Assembly: GCA_027625915.1 (NCBI GenBank)
Contig: JANTQA010000047.1
Span: 12,276,001 to 12,340,000 of the forward strand
Length of the DNA: 64,000 nucleotides
Source of the DNA: Anaeramoeba flamelloides
Lineage: Eukaryota > Metamonada > Anaeramoebidae
Reading direction: 5' to 3'
Shown piece after piece: positions 12,316 to 24,103 of this stretch. The translations under genes were made by a program, and so were the position numbers. How positions within the stretch are numbered: position 1 is the first letter of the stretch; every line of letters starts with the position of its first letter. The notes beneath the pieces were generated by a model. The model worked only from the letters and a program-made list of their open reading frames with translations, did no database searches and was not told the DNA's origin.

Positions 12316-15300
12316 ATGAAAAAAATCTTCAATACCCTTTCTGCTACAAAACCAACAAACAAACTCAGGCCAGAAGCCTCTTTCCGTAAAAAAAAAATAA
12401 ATAGATTTGATACAACTCGTAATTTAAAAGAGGCCTCAAACCAACAAGAACCAAACAGTCCACAAATAAAGTTTACATATTCAAAACACTTAATTGTCAG
12501 GGATGGACGATTAGATTCTATTGAAACAAGGTTTGATCAGGAGTCGATCAATGCGTATGACTTATCGGGATTAAAGCCGATCCATGTTGTCTTCTTGTCA
12601 AGCAAGAATCCACAGGAAACTGCGATTAAGCTTCAGAATTTGGGTGCCGAATTAGATGCCTTGACTACAAAGGGAGAAACTGTGCTACACATGCTGTGCA
12701 AGTCTGAGAATCTGAATCTTGGGTCTTTAAAGTTCCTGTTGGAGAACAAGATAGATACCAATGTGCAAAATAATCGTGGCCAAACTGCCCTTTCTTGTCT
12801 TTGTGAAAGGGCTGGTTGCAATCCCAAATGTGTCGAAATGTTACTACAAAGCGGATCAGATCCGAATTTGGTCAGGAACGATGGCTGCTCACCAATCTTA
12901 TTGGCGTGCCGATCAAAACAGTCAATCAATATTATTAAATTACTACTCGATTCTAATGTTGACTTAACACTCAAATCTAAAAGCGGGCATTTGCCCCTAC
13001 ATGGGTATTTGACAACAGGATTTCTCAAAAGGAAGACCAACCCAAAGGTTGTTCAATTACTCATCGACAAGGACAATACATTAACCAACACAGCCGACAC
13101 ACGAGGGCTGTTGCCAATCCATTTGGCGTGTAGGGATTGCTTTCTTTTGCCAGAAATAATCAAAACCCTAATTGGAGATGGTGAACAAATTAATCAGTTA
13201 AGTAGCGGTGGTTATGCGCCAATCCATTACCTCTGCCAGGCTGATCCAATAAATTTGGAATCTTTAAAACTCTTATTAAATCATGAAAAAATTGATCTTC
13301 ATATTGCTTCAACAGCTAAACCCTTTTTAGGCTGGAACGCTATCCATTTTCTTTTTACAAACAAATCCTTAAATATTCAAATCTTACAAGAATTTTTTGA
13401 AAAGGGATTCAATTTTAATTTACAAACAGAAAACGATTTATTAACACCAATTCATATCATTTGTAAAAAAAGAAATTTTAAAAGGAAGAAAAAAAAGCCA
13501 ATTTCCAATGTTAAAAAAATTACTTCCGGCATTTATTTTGATTCTGACTCTGGCATTGTTTCTGATTTTGGATCTGGTTCTGATTCTAAAATCAATTCCA
13601 ATTCAAAACCAAACTCTAATTCGAAATCTAACTCTGGTTCAAATTCTGATGAAATAATTATTATTCAAGAAAAAATTCCGAACGATCCAAATTCCAATTC
13701 TATTTCTGTTTCAAATGAAAAAACAATTAGTGAGGTTAAAGAAGATAATATTAACATTAACCAGGTTATTATCGAAAGTATTTGGGATGGAAGCGAGGAC
13801 GATAACGATGGTGAGGATGATGAAAAAGTTAACAATGAGGATAATTGTTCAATTAATGGAGACGAAGACGATGAAATAAATAAACAAATTGGCGAATTTG
13901 ATGAAATGCTATCTAACGTTTGTGGGAAGGCCATGCAAGAAAATACAATCATTGAGATTGTGGCATATTTGATTGATAATGGCAATATTGATCTTGAATT
14001 AAAAGATAAAAATGGGAAAACTGCATTTAATTACCTCTGGGAAAAGCAATCAAAGCCAAAGCCAGAAGAAATTGAACTAATGAAATTATTTATGGGCAAG
14101 GGCCTCAAAATTAATAAGCAGCATAAAGAAGATTTGACATTAATGGATATAATACCTGTTAAGGATCAATTAATTAACCACAATTTATTAACAAAGGCTA
14201 TTTCCATTGGGTTGGACCCTGAAAAGCGAAATAAAAACGGTATGTCAGCGTTACATATTGCCTGCTGTTCAAAAAATAGGGAAATTACAATCATTAGAAA
14301 ATTGTTAAAATATAACATACAAACAAATATTTGCGATTATTATGGACAAACTGCTTTACACTTAGTTTGTAAAAATGACCCGAATCTTTATAAAATTAAA
14401 TTGCTTTTGAACTCGGCAAAAAATCCAAAGATAAATATTAATCAACAAAACAAATTTGGTCTAACAGCCTTACATTTACTTTCAAAGCAAAATCTGACAC
14501 CCTTCGAGTCAATTCTTTATTTATTAAACAATAACGCAGATACTTCAATAACAGACCATTTCGGAAACAATGCACTTTTATTTGCTTGCTATTCCACAAA
14601 CCCGAGTCTTAAACTCATTAAATTGTTGATTGATAAAAAGAGTGATGTGAATATTAAGGTTCATTCTGGGTGGCTAAAGGATGACACACCTTTGCTGGCC
14701 TGTTGTAAAAAATCACAAAATAAAGAAATCATTTCCCTTTTATTGCAAAACGGTGCAAATCCCAATGATAGAGATAAAATGGGTAACACACCTTTACATT
14801 TTTTATTTAGTATCAAGCCTTTTAATATAAAGGCAATCTTATTATTAGTTAAAAGCAATGCAAACTTAAATTTGAAAAATTATTTATCTGGTAATTCCCC
14901 AATTCATCTTATTGCTAAATTTAAAAATTTTAATCAAAATTTTTTGAATTTCTTGGTTATTAATGATGCTGATTTCAATTTACAAAATGTTTGTTTTTTG
15001 TTTTTTTTTTTTTCATAATTATTTTTTATTTTCTTTTCTTTTTTCTTTTTTTCTTCGGTTTTTTTAATAATTATAAAAAAAAAAAAATTTGATTCAAATT
15101 ATGAAGTTCTTTATTTAATAAGAATTATTCTTTTCAAAAATTTTTAATAAAAACTTATTAAAATATGGAGAATGTAAATACGTATATTGTAAATTTATGT
15201 TTCATGATCAAATTTGAAAAAATAAAAGAATAATAAAAAGTGGGTAAAAAATAAACAATTAGATAAGTTTTTAAAAGATAACTCTGATCAATTGAAGGGT

Positions 15301-17997
15301 TTTTTTTTGTGAAAGGTAACTCATTAATCATACAGAAAAAATAATTAAAAAAAATTTTTTTTCATCAATTAGTTTGATTTAAATAGAGTCATTTTAATAA
15401 TTACTAATATAATTTTTAGAAAATTTTTGTAAAAGATCTTTTCTAATAAATCCATTTTCCATTTTAATTTTTAAATTAGTCTATTTTGTTGGTACTTTAA
15501 GGGTGATGTCAACTCAATAGATTTTAATGTTACTCAAATCTGTCTTGATAATTTACTCCTATACTATTGTTTTGGTTATTAAAATTAATTTGACATGTTG
15601 AACAAAAATTTAATTGTTTATAAATGATTTGTTTGATTTTTATTTTCAAGTGTTTATTTATAAATTCTTCCGAATGTAAACTCTTTTTCAATAATGACGC
15701 CCCATTTAAAAATATTAAATTTTTTCTATAATCATGTTTTTTAAAATCATAAAATAATTTATTTTGTGTATACTCGTAACTTTTGATACGAAAGCAATTT
15801 AATATCAAAAAAAAAAAGGAAAAGAAAAATAAAAAAAAAAATATCGTTTCAGAGGGTAATTTCATTTCAAATTTTTTGATTGTCACCATTTATGTGAAAC
15901 TAAATTCTTCAAATCATTTCTTTAACCAAAAAAAAATAATATTTTAATAAATCTTAGAGTTTGATATATCCTATTATAATATATTTTCATACCAATGAAA
16001 AAATGGAAATTAAAAAAATAAAAAATTTGATTAAGAAAAAAATAAATAAAAATCATTTATTTCTTGATCCTATCAGTAAACATTTGATACAATAACTTAT
16101 TCTTTATTTTGGTTTTGTTTTTAATTATGAATGGAAATGCTTTTGTTTGGAAAATCTTTTATTAACAAATTACTTTTTATTTCGAAAGAATTACCAAAAT
16201 GAATTTAAAAATCCTATTTTCATTAAATTCATCTAATTCTAGTTTTGGTTCAGAAAATCAGATATTTATAAATTACTCTTCCAGAAATAAAGATTTATTG
16301 AATGACAAATTAGTTTGATTTGATAATTTTTTAATTTCTGATTAAATCGAGAAAAACAAAATAATTCTCAATCTGATTTGAATTTTTTTTTAAAATTTTC
16401 TTTTATTTTGGGTTGAATTTTTTGTAACTGTTTTTTGATTCCGAGAATTCTACCCCTTTATTTTAATTTTTGAAATAGTATTCTTTATTTTGGTTTTGTT
16501 TGATAAAAATATTTTAAAAAAAAAAATATAAAAAGCAAATTTGTAAAAAAATTTTTTTCAAAAATAACAATAAATAGTAATGGTATGAGAAATCCAAGGT
16601 GACAAATTGTTTGGAGTTCATCCAAACAATAAGAACAAAAAGAAAACAAATCTTCAAAAAAAGTCATTGTTCAGATTTTTTTTTATAATTCTTGATTTAA
16701 ACAAATTTATATGGAAAAGTGATTGTTTGTGTTTGGTATTCTAAAAGAAAATATTTGTTGAAAATACATACCCTTTTGGGTCTTTTATTTTTTTGGTTTA
16801 CTCTATTGATTAATTTCACTCATTCTTATTAACACATTTCAAGATCTAAAACCAAATTTAATAAAAATAAAACAAAAAATTTAATCAAAAAAAATGTTCA
16901 AAAAATCGAAAAATGAAAGATTCAACATTGAATTACTTTGGGGTTCACTTTCGTTTTCTTTTCACAAATATAGCAGTGAATGATGTTTTGTTTCAAAGTG
17001 TCAATATCTGTGTGTACTCTTAAAATATTTTTCAGGTAATGTTTTCACAATTAAAATTTTTCAAAATGATATAATGTACCTACTTCCTTAAAAATTATGA
17101 GAAGATCTTTACAAATATTGCTGTGTTAAAATTATTATAAAATAGTTTATTTATGTGTGTTTTCTTACTGTGAAAATAATAATTCCTTTTGTTTAAATTT
17201 TAAAATATACCTTATTTTATTTTATTTTATTTTTTTTTTTTCATGAATAATAGGATAAATTATTAACTCCGTTTGATCTTATGAAAGAAAATACTATAAA
17301 TATTATAAAAAAAATTCAAAAACTAATGATGGAAATCAATGAATCACAAAAACAAGAGATAAAAGAATTATTGCTACAAAATTTTTATAGTACTGAACTT
17401 CAAAGAAAGATAAATAAAATTAAAAATAAAATGAAACAGAACAAAATTGAATTCGAAAAGGAGAAAATGACACAAAAAAATGATAACGATGTTGGTGAAG
17501 ATCGTGAAGATAATGATAATGAGAACGATGATGATAATAGTGAAGATAGTAATGATGATAATGAAGAAGAAAAAGAAAATAAAATTGAAGAGGAATTTGA
17601 AGAGCAAGATTTCGTTTTTATTACATATGATGATGACGAAATAGTAAATTATGTTGAAGAAGATGATGACGAATATTATCAACAGCAAATCCAAAATTTA
17701 AAAAATAAAATTAAAGCAAAAAAAAAAAAAAAATCTAAATTAGAAAAAGCAAATAGCGAATCTAAAATTCCAATGAATCAACTAAAACAAGAAAATAAAT
17801 TACTAAAAAAAAAAAACGATCAAAATTTAAAAGAATTTTCAGAATTTTCAGAATCCACCGAAAAAAAAAATACTAATAGAATAGTTTCTACTTATAAACT
17901 ATATTCTAAATTAAAATTCCAACAATACAAATACAAAAAAATGATTAAAAAATTGAAAATTGAAAATCGCTCGTTAAAAAAAAAATTATTAAAATAA
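12316..17997 (+). CDS. Ankyrin-repeat protein with C-terminal acidic coiled-coil region
   Basis: Exon 1 is 12316-14988 and exon 2 17254-17997, joined in phase 0 across a 2,265 bp intron (donor GTTTGT, acceptor AATAG). Exon 1 ends inside an ankyrin repeat (DADFNLQN); exon 2 opens DKLLTPFDLMKENTINIIKK, which completes that repeat, so the join is well motivated. Predicted 1,138 residues. Residues about 84-400 hold about nine ankyrin repeats (GETVLHMLC, GQTALSCLC, GLLPIHLAC). A Ser/Asn/acidic linker follows at about 405-530, then a second block of about ten repeats to about 915 (GMSALHIAC, GQTALHLVC, GNTPLHFLF). The tail is acidic (runs of D/E/N) and then Lys-rich, with heptad-like leucines. No enzyme domain. 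Likely a scaffold; the partner is unknown. Codons at about 12480-13260 are richer in G and C than the rest. If the splice is wrong, exon 1 would read a few residues on into poly-T and stop at 15018. Confidence 0.75.
14989..17253 (+). other. Ankyrin-gene intron, 2,265 bp
   Basis: AT-rich intron. A minus-strand 119-codon frame (15530-15889) lies inside, but its hydrophobic stretch comes from a poly-A/T run, so I do not call it. No transposon ends were recognised. Confidence 0.55.
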
Positions 17998-19570
17998 AAA
18001 TTGATATTTTTTTTTTTCATTGATGAGGAAGTGTATAAAAATTGATATTTTATGTATTTTTTTATTTTTTTATCATTTGTTTTCAGAATTAAAATTTTGA
18101 AAGAGTTTTTAATACCACATTTTTGCCATTAGCTTTTCCAAAATTCAAAAGAATAAAGAATAATCTCAGGTTTATTTTTTTTTTTTAATTTTGAAGGGAG
18201 AAAATTGATTTCCAAAATTTTGATTTATTGATAAAGGCTATATGTCTTAAAATAAGGGGATACTGTTTTTTTTTTTTTTGAAGAATTTGTTTTAATTAAT
18301 ATACACATCTTAATTGTATTCTAATACTGTTGAGCTCAACTCTTGATTCAATATTTTGGTTCAAGAAACACCCACAATTTTTTTACAAGCAATTGAACAA
18401 CATAAAAATATTACTAATGTTTTTACTTATTTTTTAGTTACTAAAATCAAAATAATTTAAAGGTTCAGTCAAACAGGTGGAATATGCTTGTTTTTTTCTC
18501 TGAAATTCGAGTTAAGAAAGAAAAACACTTTGTTTTTCTTGAGAAATTGAAACGAATAAGGGAAAAGAATTTCTTCTTTTCATAAAAATCGAAATTTCAT
18601 TTGAATTTTTTTCTGCACCAAGTGGAATACACACCACTAAAAACAAAACAATTTTAAAACCAATGTGGAAACTAAACCAAGATTTCTATGAGTTGAGGAA
18701 TTAAATTTCTCTTTTTTGTTATTTTCTTCAATCAAAAAAAGATAAAATCTAATTACCATCAAATATTCAAGTTACAAACGGTTTTATTTTCGGGCGATCT
18801 TTGACATTTTTAAAATCTCACTTGGTAATCAATAATCCCAAAAAGTAAATATCCTTAATGAAAGTGAGTACCAAATCCCTGATTTTTATTAAAGTTTTAA
18901 TATCCCAGAAAAAATTTTTTTACTTTGAAAAAAGCAATTAATCCTGTTTTTTCAGTCTTACTCTTCTCCAAATATCTATTTTGTACTTTAAAATTTAAAA
19001 TTGAAATGGTAGTTTTCCAAAAAAATCTTCTTCCTAATAATAATAAATAGCTTCTTATGTTTCAAAAAATTGTAGTATTTCAAGAAAGTTCCTTTTTTTT
19101 TTATAAATCTATTTTAAAACAAATCTCTTTTAAGATCATAAAAATTGAGTACCTAAATTTTGTTTAACTTTGTTAAATTCAAATTTCGACAAGTAGGACG
19201 TTATACAATTCCCAATTAATAGATTTTTAATTATTTTTTTCAATAATAAACAAAAATAGATGTATTAATTAGCTTTGGTATTTTTTTTCTTTGTTAGTTT
19301 ATTAGTCAACATTTCCCACTCGGCTTTTAAATTCAAATAAACTAATATCGTTTTTAGTCCTTACAGAAAAATTCGATAAAATAAAAAAATACCAAAATTG
19401 TGCGAAAGACATATACTCCTTAAAACAGCAGAACATTTGGTTCAACTGTTTTCTTTTTAACACACCCTTATCGTTATTTAAGATTTCATCTTTTTTGCAC
19501 CTTGATCTTGATAATCAATGAAGAATCATTTTTTCTTAATTTTCTAATTACATTTTTTTCAATCGATACA
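17998..19570. other. Intergenic, nothing recognised
   Basis: 1.57 kb of AT-rich DNA. No coding, RNA or element-end signal that I can support. Confidence 0.4.
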
Positions 19571-19992
19571 ATGATACCTTCACCACAACGATCAGCTTCA
19601 CCAATAAACAGTGACCACATTCCAGAAAATATTAAGCACAATACAATTTTATCAAGCAAGATGTTTGCTTTTTTTTTATTTTATTTTTTCACAAACTCAC
19701 CAACCCCAATAACCTGTCTGAAGAAATCTTTTTAATCTTTTTTTTTTTTTTTTTTGTTTCTTTGATTAATAAAAAGAAAAATTGCCTTGTCTTGTTTATT
19801 TGGGCTTTTTGCAGGACTTCTTAAATTAAATGGGCTATTTGGCTTGGCTGTTTTCTTTGTAAACTTATTAATAATCGGTTTCTTAATCATAATTAAATGC
19901 AATTTTAAAGAAAAAGACTTTTTCCCATCAACTTTTTCAGTATTTACAGGAAATCTTTCAATGACGTTTGGATCGTTCCTCTTTGTTTGGAC
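19571..19992 (+). CDS. EMC6: EMC6-like ER membrane protein complex subunit (3' exon missing)
   Basis: Exon 1 is 19571-19662 and exon 2 19777-19992, joined in phase 2 (donor GTTTGC, acceptor AAAAG). The joined reading runs MIPSPQRS..., then SSKIKIALSCLFGLFAGLL, KLNGLFGLAVFFVNLLIIGF and FTGNLSMTFGSFLFVWT. This follows EMC6 closely: the ...SALSGATAGILGLTGLYG... helix pair, the short charged loop and the ...PLFTGGLIGGLFTYVLFWT... third helix. EMC6 is a core transmembrane subunit of the ER membrane insertase complex. Exon 2 ends TGGAC/GTAAGT, a strong donor in phase 2, where the family continues about nine residues to its end. I could not identify that last short exon in 20.0-20.7 kb, so the feature is 3'-incomplete. 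RAB5IF belongs to the same superfamily and is the main alternative. Note the second exon has no ATG; an apparent TTG start at 19787 is an artefact of the intron. Confidence 0.65.
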
Positions 19993-20683
19993 GTAAGTTC
20001 TTATATTTCGATCTTTTTTTTTCTAATCATATTAAAATAATACAAACCTTTTTTCGAACTTTGTTAATAAAGTTTTTTATTTTGAAAAGTAACCCTATTG
20101 AAGTCCCTGACCATTTCATGAACATATTATGATTATTAATTCCCAAATGAAATCATTATTATAATCGAGGTTTTCATAAATCAGTAGTAAAGAAGAAATT
20201 TAATAACGTTCCTCTGATTTTGAGAGGTAAATAATAAATTGTGGAAAACCAAAAAATTGTTTTTACTGTTCAAGATTGCCTGTCACTAAAGAGTGATATT
20301 CTAATCCCCAACGAACAAATATTTTTTTTTTTAAAAAAGATCTTTCATAAAAACTTTTCTTATTAGAATTATTTCTTAATTACCAAATTTGTTGGTAATT
20401 AGAAGGACACGCTATCGTTCAAAAGAAAAAGACAAAATAAAAATAAGATGTATTTATTCAAAAATTTCAAAATTATTAGAATATCAAGTAATATGAAAAT
20501 GAAATGGTTTTTTACGTTCAGGTTCATCATTTGTTCATGTAAAAATTTTAAAGGTTTAATCACAATATATTGTCTCAAGAACTTTCCTAAAATAATAATA
20601 GAAGGTTGTCTGTAAACTTTCACTGTAATTATCCATACTTTTTAAAAAATGAGTCTAAAAAATCATTTTCATTTTTTGAATTG
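19993..20683. other. EMC6 downstream region
   Basis: Should contain the last small exon of the EMC6-like gene. Several AG acceptors can be joined in frame, but none gives a convincing family C-terminus. A 74-codon minus-strand frame (20399-20623) resembles nothing I know. Confidence 0.35.
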
Positions 20684-21455
20684 TGAATGGTACGCCACTA
20701 TTGGGTTACGTAGAGTGGTTGGGATGTGAGTTTTTGTTTCGAAAATCAATTGATTTTCTAGCCAAAACTAAAAGTCGACATTTAGTCCTCAAGAGTTTTT
20801 TGTTTATTTGGAGAATTAATAGATTTTCGTTAGGTTTTTTTTTTACTTTAGAAATAAACAGAAAATTTATAAAAATTTTCCGTTTATTACAAAAATTAAA
20901 AAAAACCGAACGGAAGTGTCCGTCAAGTGCCTAGCTTTTTTTTAATTGTTGAAATTAAAAGAAAATTTCAAAAATTTTCTTTTGATTTCTCAAATTAAAA
21001 AAAAGCTAACGGCGGTTTTACAGAATTCACAAGAATTGAGTAAAATCTTTGATTTAACTCTATTCCCATAAATTTTGGAAAACCTAACCAAAGTGTCCTC
21101 GGTTTTTTTTACTTTAGAAATAAACCGAAAATTTATAAAAATTTTCCGTTTATTACAAAAATTAAAAAAAACCTAACGGAAGTGTCCGTCAAGTGCCTAG
21201 CTTTTTTTTAATTGTTGAAATTAAAAGAAAATTTCAAAAATTTTCTTTTGATTTCTCAAATTAAAAAAAAGCTAACGGCGGTTTTACAGAATTCAAAAGA
21301 ATTGAGTAAAATCTTAGATTTTACTCCATTCTTTTAAATTTTGGAAAACCTAACCAAAGTGTCCTCGGTTTTTTTTACTTTTTGAAATAAACCGAAAATT
21401 TATAAAAATTTTCCGTTTATTACAAAAATTCAAAAAAACCTAACGGAAAATCAGA
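20684..21455. repeat. Palindromic modular array P2 with ~266 bp tandem unit
   Basis: Contains the same hairpin modules as P1, here arranged as just over two tandem units of about 266 bp (the marker GTGTCCGTCAAGTGCCTAGC occurs at about 20917 and 21183). Each unit has a TTTACTTTAGAAATAAAC hairpin, a TTAATTGTTGAAATTAAAAG hairpin and an AAGAATTGAGTAAAATC hairpin. No coding sequence. Confidence 0.85.
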
Positions 21456-21760
21456 AAAAAAATATTTTTTTCAATTTAAATCAATAAATAATCCCTTTAT
21501 AAAAAAAATACTTTTCAAAATTTGAAAAAAAATAATTAAATTTCAAATGCTTTGAAAGATAATAAAACAAACTCATTAAATCTGAAAACAAAAATTGTTT
21601 TCAATTGTTTATTATTTAATTTGAAAAATATCTTAATGATAAATTGAAAATTGGATTGTCCAAACTTAAATTCAATTATCTTTAAAAATAATTTTTGATC
21701 AAAGATCTTTTATCAACAAATAATATTTATGATAAGTGTAGTTATTAAAAAGTTAAAAAA
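21456..21760. repeat. Conserved ~320 bp tail next to array P2
   Basis: AT-rich sequence running from the end of the array to the motif TTTTTGATCAAAGATCTTTT and a short stretch beyond. The same order of sequence follows array P7 (49,795-50,105), and its reverse complement precedes P4 (39,490-39,785). It therefore belongs to the repeat and is not random flank. Confidence 0.65.
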
Positions 21761-21839
21761 TTGGCAATTATTTTACTTTTTTTTAGAAATTTTTTTCTGA
21801 TTGGAAAAGCAGGAAATTTTGAAAAGGAAAGGAAAAACT

Positions 21840-23151
21840 TTATAACTAGAGAGGATTTGACGTTATCTGTGCTAAATCACCATAAAGTTTCAAAAATCGC
21901 AATTATTTTTATCAAATCGTGAGATATTGTAGAAAATCACGATAATCATTAATAATATCGCGATAATATAACAAATCGTGATATTCCATAAAATCACAAT
22001 AATTGTCTCAAAATATCGTGATAATAAAAAGTAATCGCGATATAATAGTTGATGGCTTTTTTGGGCTAATTCAGCAATATTTTTAAAAAGAAAAATTTTT
22101 TTTTTTGATCAAAAAAACAGATTATCCTTGAAAAAAAAGTTATTCTTTTGAAAAAACCAACAAAAAAAGATACTTTATTCAATCACAGATCAGATCAAAG
22201 AGTTTTATTGTATTTTCTTTTGATTTGGTTGACAAACCTATATTATCTTCTAGATAAACAAAGAATAATAACTAAAGATAAAATAAATATTTTCTCAGTC
22301 AATCGTGGTATTAAAGATTGTGTTGAATAAAAAGGCTACTAAAAACAACCAACACTTTACATGTTCTTGAAAGAATGTGTTCTTGGGTTAAATCATTTTC
22401 TTTATTCTTTGAAAGCTAAAAGGAGTTGGACAACTTTTCAAAATCCTTTTTCAACAACCATAGCCACATTATAACCAATGATTCAGATTGTTTGTTGATT
22501 TGTTATCTTTTTGTTATTCTTCTTCTTTTCATATCTTTGTATTGTACAGAAAACACAAAAAGAGTTTAATGGTTTTTTTTTTTTTTCGATCACTAATAAG
22601 AAGGAAAATTACTCTTTATTCTTTTTGGTTATTTAAAATTTTGAACATAGCAACTCCATTTTAAAAAAACACATCTATTTTATATTCGAGTAAATTGCTG
22701 GAATGGGTAATTATTAGTTTGATCATAAAATTTGTTTGAGATTTTATATTTTGTAAAAAAAAAAAAATGAATTGAAAAAATTTTTTTTTTCCACTTCAAA
22801 AAATCACATTCCTTTAAAAAAGCTTTCTGTCTTTCAAACCTTTCAAAGACTTGAAGACACTTTAAAACCCTTACAAATCCTTTCTAACATTTTTAAAGGG
22901 GAAAGTCTTGTAAAAGTCTCAAGGCTTTGAAAAGTCAAGAGATTTTTTTAAGGTGATTTCACAAAAAATACTTTTTGAATATCACGATTTTGTTGTTTAT
23001 CGCCATTTTATGATTTTTCACCATAAAGTAGTGTTAATCGTGATTTTTTTAATTATCCGGATAAAGTTGGACTAATCGCGATTTTTTGATATTATCGCGG
23101 ATTTATTACTCATATTGTGATAATACATGTTATCATCAAAACCCCTTATAA
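21840..23151. repeat. Candidate element with clusters of ATCGCGAT-type motifs near both ends
   Basis: Two clusters (about 21890-22045 and 22978-23130) hold some 14 variants of AATCGYGAT or its palindrome ATCGCGAT, about eight in the first and six in the second. The outer borders resemble each other in inverted order (GGATTTGACGTTATC against GGTTTTGATGATAAC, each preceded by TTATAA). The middle is AT-rich with no frame. Subterminal motif clusters are usual in DNA transposons, but the superfamily is not determined. Confidence 0.5.
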
Positions 23152-23990
23152 TTTATTTATTTTTTAAAAACATTAAATTTTTTATTATTATTTTTATTTA
23201 TTTATTTATTACTATTATTATTATATTTTTATATTTTTTACTTTTTTATCATAATAGGTTAACCTATGATATCGTATATGTCTATTAGTAATATATATAT
23301 ATTTTAAACAAGATAAATTTAAAATTACATTTAACAGATCTCTAAATAAAATTTAACAATAAAAATTCTTATAATAAAATTATTTTGTTAATGTTCAAAT
23401 TAAACTACTGATATTTTTTTTTTAATTCTATCCTTTTGACATTTTTTATTTAATTTTACAGAGGAACTTGGAAATTAAATTTTGATCTTTTTCTCAAAAT
23501 TTAATAAATATTTTGGTTTCAATAATTCAAGGTATTTTCAAAAAATTGGTGAATTTTTTATTGTATATTTGAAATAATATTTTCTTTGTTATTGGAGGTA
23601 TTCATATTCAATAATTGGAAATATAAAAATAAGTATAATATTACTATTAATTGGATCCTTATTTATTATTTGTATTTCAACAAATGTTCATCAAAATATT
23701 TCTAAAAAATGAAAAATAATACACACTTTTTTTTTTTTGGGAGAAAACAAGGTATAGCCAATTTCATAAAAAACCGGTAATATGCTAAGGATACAAAATA
23801 TTTTTTAAACAACAAAATGTAGTTATAAGTTTTCCATTCTATTCGAGAAATTTTAACAAGATTAAGCAAGTTATAAAAATGTTTTTTTGGATCTTATAGA
23901 CAAAAATAAACACCTATTTTTAACCTAAAAAGATCAGATCTATTTTAATTATAAAATCGTCTCAAATATTTAAAAAATTGTTCCTATTTT
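23152..23990. other. AT-rich spacer, nothing recognised
   Basis: Extremely AT-rich DNA rich in ATT repeats at 23190-23240. No supported feature. Confidence 0.4.
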
Positions 23991-24103
23991 AAGGGATTAG
24001 CTTCTACCAAGAAGAATGTCTAAGATTAAAGTAAGTTGTAAGTGGAAATCACATTAGTACTTCATGGTTCAAATGTCTCCAAAAATCTAATAGTAAATTA
24101 GTA

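Noticed and set aside
15530-15889. 119-codon minus-strand frame in the ankyrin-gene intron
   Set aside because: Its hydrophobic stretch is translated poly-A/T and the rest resembles nothing; no splice or start context supports it.
20399-20623. Minus-strand 74-codon frame near EMC6
   Set aside because: No recognisable motif; region overlaps where the EMC6 3' exon should lie.
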